This document shows positions 43,368 to 51,081 of a stretch of DNA of 51,081 nt, piece by piece (position 1 is the first letter of the stretch; every line of letters begins with the position of its first letter). Under the pieces are notes generated by a model. That model was not told where the DNA came from and ran no database searches. It saw only the letters and a program-made list of their open reading frames with translations. The DNA is taken from positions 1 to 51,081 of the forward strand of contig JAPEVF010000317.1 in assembly GCA_029747585.1 (NCBI GenBank). The letters run 5' to 3'. Made by a program: the position numbers and the translations under genes. Source of the DNA: Pleurotus djamor (Eukaryota; Basidiomycota; Agaricomycetes; Agaricales; Pleurotaceae).

Positions 43368-44633
43368 TTATAATTTACCCACTAGATGTATCTCACCGCG
43401 ATCTACGAGGCCTAGCAACTCCTCCACCAAAGGTTCTGGAACCGCAGAGCCGTCGGGCTGGATTTCCAGTCTTTGCAATTTAGCAACTTTCTCTTGCTCT
43501 CGCATCCGTGAGCGAACGAAGTCAACTGTGTGGGAGCACAATGGCAAAGTCACGTCGCGTAATTGCGGGAGCAAGCATCCTGATGGATGGTCGGTCATAG
43601 CACGAATGTATTCCTGCGTGAGGCCTCTGACACTGCGTATAGAAAGTTTGACCAAGGTGGGAAGCTTCTCGAGGATCGAGATGAGCGATTCGTCCGAGAT
43701 GTGTCCCCCGAAGAGCTTCAATGAAGTGAGGGGTGCTGATGAGCGAGTGAGGAAACCTTGCAGATGTGGGAATATATCGTGACCAGCTCCCAACCCCGAG
43801 TCCATTTCCAATTCCAACAAGGATGGGAGATCGAGGTACGAGACGGCCAATGAAGAGCGCCTGCCGAAGAGTGAAAGCTTTGCAAGGTTTTCGTTGTGCA
43901 CATTGTTTCTTGGAATATCGGTGAAGTCATTGATCACTAGGATGGCTGTCCGCAACATATGGCATCGATCGAGGAGCCAGAACAACTCCCGAAGACCGCC
44001 ACGAAGGTCTAGATGTCGAAGTAGACGGGGGTGGATCTCCTTGCCATACAAAATACGGTTCAGCCCTACGTCGGTAGCGAGTAGAGTTTTCCAACGATGT
44101 GAGTGCTCTGCTAAGAGTTTGGGAACAGCGTCCGCTTCGCTGTTCAGGTCATTCAACCCGCTCTTCACGTTGACAGATAAGGGCCAACCGCGCGATCGTT
44201 CGATATGCGCCAATACACCTGGGAGTGAAGATTGGGCGGCTTTCTTGATATAGATGGAGACCCAAAGTAAAGGATTCGATAATGCGACTTCTCTCCATGC
44301 CTGACACACCCAAGATGCCATCCACGGTGCTTTCGGCATGGTGGTGGATTCGTCGGCAATTTCAACTTCTACGAAAGCAAGCAGGAGGACATGGAGAACA
44401 TCCCGTGAAAGGCGTCGGATGGGTGATACGACTTGAGTGAGCTGGTCGAATTGGCATTGCACGTCCCAACGCTTGGACAAGAGTCGGTTGATCTGAGCAT
44501 CTAGATCATCCAGCCGACCTTGGGTAGTACCGATCTCCTTCAGGACAGTCGCGCGCTCTGATGTGGAGGGAAGGCTATTCGTTTGAGAAAGGAAGGACCA
44601 GCGTTCTGGGAGAGATTCGGGCCTGTATTCCAT
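43368..44633 (-). CDS. F-box-like protein with coiled-coil N-terminus, intronless
   Basis: Single-exon protein of 421 residues. It follows the common mushroom F-box plan: a coiled coil of about 35 residues (ERATVLKEIGTTQGRLDDL, then DAQINRLLSKRWDVQCQFDQL), an F-box-like segment (SPIRRLSRDVLHVLLLAFV), WVCQAWREVALSNPLLWVSI, and a leucine-rich C-terminal part (LTSLKLFGGHISDESLISIL, LPTLVKLSI). The start at 44633 (MEYRPESLPERWSFL) is chosen over the upstream open frame (to 44804) because the added N-terminus is hydrophobic and unlike relatives. No intron at all is unusual here and hints at retroposition or recent duplication. Likely a ubiquitin-ligase adaptor of unknown target. Confidence 0.8.
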   Translation of the reverse strand: MEYRPESLPERWSFLSQTNSLPSTSERATVLKEIGTTQGRLDDLDAQINRLLSKRWDVQCQFDQLTQVVSPIRRLSRDVLHVLLLAFVEVEIADESTTMPKAPWMASWVCQAWREVALSNPLLWVSIYIKKAAQSSLPGVLAHIERSRGWPLSVNVKSGLNDLNSEADAVPKLLAEHSHRWKTLLATDVGLNRILYGKEIHPRLLRHLDLRGGLRELFWLLDRCHMLRTAILVINDFTDIPRNNVHNENLAKLSLFGRRSSLAVSYLDLPSLLELEMDSGLGAGHDIFPHLQGFLTRSSAPLTSLKLFGGHISDESLISILEKLPTLVKLSIRSVRGLTQEYIRAMTDHPSGCLLPQLRDVTLPLCSHTVDFVRSRMREQEKVAKLQRLEIQPDGSAVPEPLVEELLGLVDRGEIHLVGKL

Positions 44634-44827
44634 GAGAAAGAAACATGGCGGGGAAAGGGAGCGAAACTCACTCCATGGAGGCTGACTGGAGGAAGGAAAG
44701 AACAAAAATTCCAGAGAAAGCAAAAGATAGACAGAAAAGGGATGAACGTGATTCTGTGAGCGCCTACCTGCTACGATGTTCAGGTTCTTGCTTGGATACC
44801 ACATGTTCGAATGTTGACTTCATCTTA

Positions 44828-45762
44828 TCAGAGCATGACTAGTAATACAGTGAGGGTTGAAAAGAATAACGAGGCTCGACCGAACAGTTCTGGGACACTG
44901 GATATGGCAGAATTCGTCGTCGCCGGCGAGTGCGAGTCAGACGATGTACCTGTGGCCTGCTGGCTCGTTGAACTACTGGACGATGCCGATCCCTCTGGTG
45001 CAACGTAGAAGTACGTTCCAGCGACAGGCCCTGTGAGCATGACTTGCTCGGCTAATCGGGTGATGTTGAAGTTGGTTCGAGGCGTAGAGGAGTTGACAAA
45101 TGACGTTGACGTGGTGCCGAAGTTGGTATCACTGGTAGGAAGTGTATTCTGATCGTAGGCCAAAAGGACGTATCTATTGAAGGTCCATGTTTAGTGGTTT
45201 GGGGAAGAGGTGGAGAATCGACTCGCCTGTGCGGTGCCGAACCCGCTGGAGGGTTCGGGCCAGTATACTCCATGACCGCCCGACTCTGATTCACCAGCGA
45301 CGGTGTGGTTTCCGTAAGCTCCCCACGCAATTCAAAGTCACCTCCCAGGAAATGAAGAAACTGGGCAGCAGATGGTGATTCGGGTGTTGGTGCATCCGGA
45401 TCAATCAAGGCGACAGCAAACGTCTGTGGTACAAACGATGGCGGCAAGCCCGATATGCCAAACGTTGGGATTGAAGAAGTTTCTGCAATGAATTCGATTT
45501 GCAAATTCCTATGGGCATCTCCAAAGATGAACTTACGAGCCTTGGTCAAGTTCATCCCCGGCGTAACAGGGATTCTGGTCGAACTCCCTGGCTCCGTGAA
45601 GAACACGTCAAAGACACCACCAGGTTCAAATGATGGGATAACATCCGGCACAATCCTTGCTTGGGTAAACGACCTTTGAACGGTCTCTGTCGTGATTTCT
45701 TGGGCGAAACCGCCCTCAAGGAGGGCGACGCTGAAGATGGTGAGGACGGTGATGCGCATCAT
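44828..45762 (-). CDS. PEBP-like protein, secreted and probably GPI-anchored
   Basis: Protein of 275 residues in three exons (minus): 45762-45537, 45482-45227, 45173-44828. Signal peptide about 1-20 (MMRITVLTIFSVALLEGGFA). The phosphatidylethanolamine-binding fold is shown by LIDPDAPTPESPSAAQFLHF, the DPDAP signature, and GPNPPAGSAPHRYVLLAYD, the second conserved block. A Ser/Thr-rich stretch and a C-terminal hydrophobic tail (ASLFFSTLTVLLVML) suggest GPI attachment. Intron 2 has a GC donor (CACAG|GCGAGT). In fungi PEBP-like surface proteins are seen in several Ascomycota and Basidiomycota; ligand unknown. It lies between a F-box-like gene and the second GH62 gene. Confidence 0.88.
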
Positions 45763-46276
45763 CGATGAGATGGTCAGAAAGCAGATTGCTGCGTATTCCA
45801 GTTTATCGTAACGCGACCGTATGGGGTCAGCGCCGCCAGCACATGCTATGAGGGGGTGGGTGACATGGAACACGCTGAGCGCTGAGTCAAGCCAAGCCTG
45901 TACCCCCTCTCACCCCTGCCTTGCCAACAGGGGAGGAATGGAAGACTTCAAAACTTCAGACAGAGCCCAATCTGACCCATCCACCTGTGAGGAACGCGTT
46001 TTTTCGAAGTAGTAGTGACCACGTATACTTGACTCCAGCTTAGAGGGAAACGAAAGGAGGAGTCGTGGCAAAATGATCCCCATCGACCTAGAGCAGTGGT
46101 ACGTAGTCTTATTATTAAATACATTGTGAGTACCATCCATTGAGGACAGTGCATGTCCCACTCAAGCGCCAGGTGTTACCACTACCTGTAGGACAGTGGT
46201 GTCAATAAGAGAGGGAAAATAGGATAAAGCTAGGGGTGTATTTACCTCCACATTAACCGTACAGCGAAGTGTAGGC
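45763..46276. other. Intergenic, PEBP upstream and GH62 3' flank
   Basis: The 514 bases have no supported gene. They should hold the PEBP promoter and the 3' UTR of the second GH62 gene; no clear TATA box. Confidence 0.5.
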
Positions 46277-47311
46277 TCACGGAGTACTACTAAAGGTTGG
46301 AGCAGTTGCAAAAGCGGTAGATGTGACACTAGGGTTCTCGCCATTGACGAGGGTCAAAAGACCAGGTCGGTACGGAAGGAGACCGTAATCTCCCCCTGAA
46401 GCAGGATCGCGCCCTTGGTGGAGGAATTGAAGGCCATTGCAGGCACTGATGGTGAAAGTTTGATCTGCACTGGTACGAACTAGTTCTCCGTGGCTAATAT
46501 CATTCGTCCAGGTAGCCCCGCTATTTGCTTTCCCAGCAAACGGGTTGGACTCGGTTGTAGCGAGGGGTGTCCAGTCCCCACCAAGGTCAGTCGCCGTGAA
46601 CGAGCGGAAGTATCGATCACCGCTAGCACCGATTGCTTCGACAAGCATGAGATATTGGTTTTGGCCTTCAACGGTGTAAACCTGGACGGCTTCGTAGAGA
46701 TTGTCAGCGGTGTCGGATAGGATGAGAGTAGAGTCATCTCCGAAATTTCCTGGGAAGTCTTCAATCGGCATACTGGCTCTGTAAATATTGCCACTGTCTG
46801 CGCCGAAGAAGAGGTATATGGTGGTGTTGTCGGCGATCACGGTCTGGTCGATGGGACCCGTGTTTGGGGGAGTCACGATGGAGCCGGTAAACAACGGTTG
46901 CGGTAATGACCACCCAGTGACATTGGCTGGGTTGGTGGATGTACGGTACGAAAATGTTGTAGGACCCCATTGGTGAGTGAGGATCCAGATGTCTTTGGGT
47001 GCAAAGTAGAAGAGGGTAGGCGCAACGGCTCCAGGGTTCATGCCAGTTTGGGTGGCAGAGCCCAATTCAGTGAGGTCGTTGGAAATGGGTGAGAACCCCA
47101 TAGAGCCCCAGCTCGGCGTACCAAAAGTGGTGGCATACACGAGCTGCCCTCCCTTATATGGCGCAACGGTGAAGTCCTTCAAAGAGACCCATCCATTCTG
47201 TGGATGCGCCAAAGGGCCAATAGAAGTCCAGCGAAATGTCGAAGGAAGGGGACACTGTGCAACGACAGCTGCCGCCGATACGAGCAGAGTTACAGCAAGT
47301 TGAGACCTCAT
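46277..47311 (-). CDS. GH62 alpha-L-arabinofuranosidase without CBM1
   Basis: Single-exon secreted enzyme of 344 residues. Signal peptide 1-18 ([18 protein letters not shown]). The GH62 domain has the same catalytic blocks as its neighbour at 41654: [20 protein letters not shown] and ISHGELVR, and the same [11 protein letters not shown] start. It ends about 20 residues after the domain ([19 protein letters not shown]) with no CBM1 and no CBM1-like reading frame in the next 150 bases. The two proteins are clearly paralogues, differing mainly at loops, so one probably arose by inverted duplication followed by loss or gain of the CBM1. The missing binding module suggests it acts on soluble arabinoxylan while the CBM1 copy works on fibre-bound substrate. 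Confidence 0.95.
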   Translation of the reverse strand: MRSQLAVTLLVSAAAVVAQCPLPSTFRWTSIGPLAHPQNGWVSLKDFTVAPYKGGQLVYATTFGTPSWGSMGFSPISNDLTELGSATQTGMNPGAVAPTLFYFAPKDIWILTHQWGPTTFSYRTSTNPANVTGWSLPQPLFTGSIVTPPNTGPIDQTVIADNTTIYLFFGADSGNIYRASMPIEDFPGNFGDDSTLILSDTADNLYEAVQVYTVEGQNQYLMLVEAIGASGDRYFRSFTATDLGGDWTPLATTESNPFAGKANSGATWTNDISHGELVRTSADQTFTISACNGLQFLHQGRDPASGGDYGLLPYRPGLLTLVNGENPSVTSTAFATAPTFSSTP

Positions 47312-48092
47312 TGAGAAGGAATGCCTTGTGCAAAGAGATTTCAGTTTATGACGCCTTCGATTGTGGTCAGAACATACATAACCAGTTGAGCGTCACCGAG
47401 AATTCGGCGGGATCCGTCGGTTCTAAGAATCACTGTCAGGACTCAAGTACTCAAAGGTGAACGCTGGTTAGGCGTCGCCGATAATTTTGCGGGAAACATC
47501 TTCTTTCGCTAAGAGCGACCTATGCATATGGGATAAATCAGGTTCCACAAAAGACAAGTGGCATGTGTCGGCCTGTACAAAGTGTTGCACCTGACTCATT
47601 CTTCTCGCTGGTCTTGATTCTTGAAAGTTAGAAAAGTACTTAATTTCTAAGACCGTCAGGTGCTCCAGTGTTGACTGGTGGAGCATTTTTGAGGAGTTTG
47701 AAGGGCCGAAAGACTGAAATACATTCGGCGTTGATGCGAACGCATGGCGTCGGATGGATGAGAAGTCTTTCAAGTTGAAGTAGCCATTCACGCCAGTCAC
47801 CGGCAGCCCCTGTTAGGTGTCATCAGGAGCATTCAAGAGATATATCCTCCTGGCGGCGCCAGGCATTCCTGACTCCAGGTGCTATGGCTGCGACGGTGAC
47901 TCAACCGACCTTCGGGTAAGATTACGGGAAGTGGCCGTCGAGAACGAAGATAGAGCTGGATTGAATGTCAGCCACCAGCACTAAGCCTCCCTCAAAGATT
48001 GAAAAAACGAGTGATCATAAGTAGTTGGTAAAGGTTTACATGGCTATTGCAGATATCTCATCGCTATGGGTTACTTATTTCTCTCTCTCGTC
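47312..48092. other. Intergenic, with possible gene fragment
   Basis: A 0.78-kb gap. The only long frame is on the minus strand (47468-47800, 110 codons; for example GVNGYFNLKDFSSIRRHAF and MLHQSTLEHLTVLEIKYF). The second piece has a leucine spacing like the F-box/LRR proteins nearby, so it may be a decayed fragment of such a gene. It has no F-box and no convincing splice partner. The region also holds the second GH62 promoter. Confidence 0.35.
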
Positions 48093-49311
48093 TCAGTTGA
48101 CCGTATCCTGCCAAGCCTGAGCATAGCTCTTATACCACTCCTCACCAACCAGCCCTTCCACAGCGATATTCGCCTGCCATTTCCCAATCCTCTTCGTCAG
48201 CTTCATGAAGTAGGGCGCAGGGAAGACCAGGACAAAGGCAATCGGAGTAGCCGCCAAGAAGAGGATGAGGAGGGTCAGACTGATAGCAGGTTTGATGACG
48301 ATGAAGTAGAAGAGCGCTTGGTAGGTAGTCGAATCAGTGATCTATGGTTACCGAGTTGATCAGTGGGTTGTTTGGGAAAGAAAGAATTGGTAGCGCTGTA
48401 CACACCATTGCGTGGACGTTCTTCAAGAAAGACCGTTCTCTGACTCGAAGACTGGTTTGACTCGGCGCGCTTTCTGCGTCGGTTTTGTTTTGCCTGTCTC
48501 TGAAGAAGATGGGCATCGGTCGGTAGGGCGAGTCCACGGGAGGTGGGCCGTGGAAGTAGGCTTGAATGGACAACTCCCAACGTGCGAACACACGTGCACC
48601 AAGGACATTGAGGAAACAAACGAACAGGCCGAGGGGGAGAGCGAATAACAATGTTGCACCAAGCTACCATCAATCGGGGTTAGCTTTGCATCGACCGGGG
48701 AGTGTTGGTAGATAGGGATGTTGACTTACGACGGTGCAGATGAAGAGATAGAGCCAAGCCGAGAGAGCGAACAGGAAATTAATCAAAGAAAGATGGACCA
48801 ACGGCTTGTAATTCGAGAGCTTGCAGAGGGGGCGGAAGTAACTCTTGCAGGATTTCTTGAACGGGCTGTCATTCGAAACGCTGCGGGAGCAACGACCGCA
48901 ATGAGGGCATTCGAGGATATGAGGATCTCTATCCTCTGGAAGTGCAACACGGCCGTCGTTCGGCGAAGGGAGCGAGAAATTGTCAGAGTCGACATCGAGG
49001 GGGAGAGCGATGGCCGGTTTGGTGGGGAAAGTACTCGCGAGGCGAGCAAACCAGTTCGACTCTTGTGCTGTGGCACCTTGGACCTGGGGAATGGAAGGAG
49101 GGGAGGAAGGACTCGGACTTGCTGCGCCTGGCGTCAAGTCATTCACAGAAGGAGGCGAATTAGGGACGCCTTGAAGAGCCGCAAGCGTCAACTCTTCGTT
49201 CTGCACGGGGGACTGAGCTTCCGGAGCGTCCGCCCACTGCTGCGTCGAATCCGTCTCCGAATGAGAGGGTGGCTGAGTCGGCGGGCTGTCAGTTGGTGTA
49301 TTGGCGGACAT
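48093..49311 (-). CDS. Multi-pass membrane protein, inner copy of tandem pair
   Basis: Protein of 362 residues in three exons (minus): 49311-48730, 48663-48406, 48341-48093. Residues 1-165 are polar and Pro/Ser/Gln-rich. A short Cys/His cluster follows (ECPHCGRCS). Two hydrophobic segments lie at about 180-225 (LINFLFALSAWLYLFICTV, then LGATLLFALPLGLFVCFLNVL) and a third pair at about 285-330 (YQALFYFIVIKPAISLTLLIL, then FLAATPIAFVLVFPAP). It ends KWQANIAVEGLVGEEWYKSY. The pattern around SYQALFYF and FVLVFPAP resembles the putative-sensor membrane family I have seen in fungi and bacteria; the assignment is weak. It is a clear paralogue of the next gene, which shows the same exon borders. Confidence 0.75.
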
Positions 49312-50025
49312 CGCTTGGGTGTTGTTGCTGTTGCTTCTGTGGTGAGTGAGTAGAGGCTAAGAAGGGATCAGCGTGAGCTATATACTTCCTTTGAGATGAT
49401 GTGGATGGCTTACCTGACAGCGACGATTCACGCTGCGCCGCAGTTGATACCACGGGGAGGACAAATCCAGGAAGGAAACCTTGATCGCCGTGATTATCGC
49501 CGCAGAAATGGATGGAAACACATCCCACGATTTGGGCATAGCAATGAGCCACGGGAAGCTCGGTTGACGATAGAGTACTTTAAATTGTGGTAGACGATCA
49601 GTCTACACATAGACAGTGTGCATTGGAGAGTTGCTTCACTTGGGTGGACCCTGTTGATTTGTTGGGACTATGAGAATGACCACAGATATGAATTACTGCG
49701 CATGGTGAAACGGAGAATACAGAGGTCCATTTGACCCACGCGAACGCATCGGGCAGGTTAGCCCGTGAATGTAGAAACAGTCCTCTGAAGCTGCGACCAC
49801 GTCCTACGATGTGTTCACAGAGGAAACTATGCGTGTACCGAATAATTGGAAAGTTCCATTTCGGCACCTGATTTTCGTGGCTCAGCGAACGGTGCAAGAC
49901 GCAGAAATCAAACATACCGGGTGGAACTGTGTAATCGCACAGAATGACTGCGTGCAAGCAATGGTTTGTGGACAAGCACGCGAATACTTGGGCCGAGGAG
50001 CACGAGGGAGATAGCATTAATCGTA
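49312..50025. other. Intergenic between the tandem membrane-protein genes
   Basis: A 714-base gap between two minus-strand paralogues. Overlapping short frames on both strands carry no motif. It should hold the promoter of the inner copy. Confidence 0.5.
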
Positions 50026-51081
50026 CTACCGTACGGACATATATAACCCTTCGACAGCAATGTTCGCTTGCCAGATCCCTAGAGCTCTAGCAGCGCGTAG
50101 TATGAAGGGTGCGGGTAAGACTAGAACAAATGCTATCGGTGTGAGAATCAAGAAAACGAGCATGAGTACAATAGTAATAACAGGCTTGATGACCAGGAAA
50201 TAAAACAAGGCTTGATAAGATGTGGAATCGGTGAACTAAGGAGAACACAACAAATTGACATCGGTTAGCACTAATTTAAAGACGCGTGACATAAGCTGGG
50301 GACTTGCCATGGCATATGCATTCTTGTAGAAAGAAGTCTCTTTCACTCTCATACCAGTCTGAGCATTAGCAGCTTCTGCTTCATCCAGAGTAATTTCCCT
50401 GAACCTAGTGAATATAGGTCTGGGTGGATGCGGAGGCGGAAAGGCGAGAGGTTTGTGGAACCGGGTCTGGAGTGCAAGTTCGCCCCGGGCAAAGGCACGA
50501 GCGCCCAGGAGGTCCAGAAAACATAGCGCTGCCCCAAGGGGAAGGGCCACAAGCAGCGTTGTTCCGGTCTAGATACGCAGCAGCGATGAGCCAGCCAGTC
50601 ATAGATAAGATAGAGGAACGGCGGCGTACCAGAGTGAAGACAAAGAGGTATATCCATGCGACCAGAGCATAGGGAAAATTCAGGACAACGAGGTGGAGCA
50701 GGGATCCGTAGTAGACTGAACGTCCCATTGGTCTGAAATACTTCGCGAGCCCCTTTCTTGAGAAAAAGCTGGCAGAGGTTCTGTCTTGCGTGCTCGACCG
50801 GGACGATTCTTCTGCCATGAGTAGGAGAGTTCCACTTCGTTCTTCTTCCTCCTCTTCTCTGCCTTCTTCTGACCCGGTGTCCTCCTCCTCGTCCGCCTGG
50901 AAAAGTGATAGTAATGTATGCGCCAGAGATGGTGCTCCGCTCGCAGTAGACAAGACAGTGCTCGTGTGCGAGAAAGAGCGCTGCCTATTCATCCCTCGCC
51001 TAGTCGTCGGCGACGTAGGCGATAAGAACGGTGTGGATTCGGTCGCGTCGTCGTCATCGTCAGCAGTGGGGAATTGATAAG
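50026..51081 (-). CDS. Multi-pass membrane protein, outer copy of tandem pair (partial, 5' end outside)
   Basis: Paralogue of the protein at 48093-49311, in at least three exons (minus): beyond 51081-50630, 50568-50308, 50235-50026. The same exon borders and segments occur: SLLHLVVLNFPYALVAWIYL, then TGTTLLVALPLGAALCFLDLLG, TSYQALFYFLVIKPVITIVL and FVLVLPAPFILRAARALGIW. A Met at 50992 could be a start, but the frame stays open to the window edge (ADDDDDATESTPFLSPTSP), so the true start is probably outside. An acidic run (EEEEE) and Ser stretches make up the N-terminus. The C-terminus stops early after NIAVEGLYMSVR, where the paralogue has a longer Trp/Tyr-containing tail. The second intron has a GC donor (GCCATG|GCAAGT) where the paralogue has GT. 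Confidence 0.75.

Noticed and set aside
44634..44804. 57-codon upstream extension of the F-box-like protein
   Set aside because: The extra part is hydrophobic and Phe/Ser-rich, unlike relatives that start shortly before the coiled coil.

Overview
This window is nuclear DNA of a filamentous fungus, almost certainly a mushroom-forming basidiomycete (Agaricomycetes). The genes are cut by many short GT-AG introns of about 45-70 bases, several exons are tiny, and the families are typical of that group: F-box/LRR proteins, a DUF6534 membrane protein, a TKL-type kinase with basidiomycete-specific extensions, GH62 arabinofuranosidases with a CBM1 tail, a PEBP-like GPI protein and a tubulin-related DML1/Misato. 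I rebuilt most gene models by joining exons at splice sites so that the reading frame closes; exon coordinates are in the entries.

Layout. Bases 1-3.1 kb hold no gene I can defend, but contain a perfect 33-bp palindrome. From 3.1 to 8.5 kb a CYP53-like cytochrome P450 (minus) and an MFS exporter (plus) diverge from a shared 1.1-kb promoter. From 8.6 to 13.2 kb lie DML1/Misato and a WOPR (Gti1/Pac2, Wor1/Ryp1-type) transcription factor, both minus, the latter below a 2.4-kb gene-poor upstream stretch with a hairpin and a C17 tract. From 15.7 to 21.7 kb is the most striking gene, a 14-exon, 1517-residue kinase with a long disordered head, an alpha-helical region reminiscent of the MLKL N-terminal bundle, a TKL kinase domain and a C-terminal domain of unknown function. 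From 22.2 to 30.9 kb come a DHH phosphoesterase, an F-box protein, a DUF6534 membrane protein, a GNAT acetyltransferase, an intron-containing tRNA-Tyr and a small coiled-coil protein.

From 31.4 to 38.3 kb lie, all on the minus strand, a secreted Ser-rich repeat protein with a DUF5648-like tail, a membrane-anchored aspartic-protease-like protein with an altered first active-site motif, and an Old Yellow Enzyme homologue whose usual active-site Tyr is Phe. From 38.7 to 47.3 kb come an F-box protein, a Sec2-like coiled-coil exchange factor, two GH62 arabinofuranosidases in inverted orientation (one with CBM1, one without), another F-box-like protein and a PEBP-like GPI protein. The right end holds a tandem pair of related membrane proteins; the outer copy runs off the window.

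How they work together: the P450 and MFS exporter look like a modify-and-export pair for aromatic or xenobiotic compounds. The GH62 pair works on arabinoxylan outside the cell, as expected of a plant-litter or wood decayer. DML1, Sec2, WOPR and the DHH protein are housekeeping or regulatory. The rest is not an obvious cluster. All family names come from motif recognition by eye; no database search was run.
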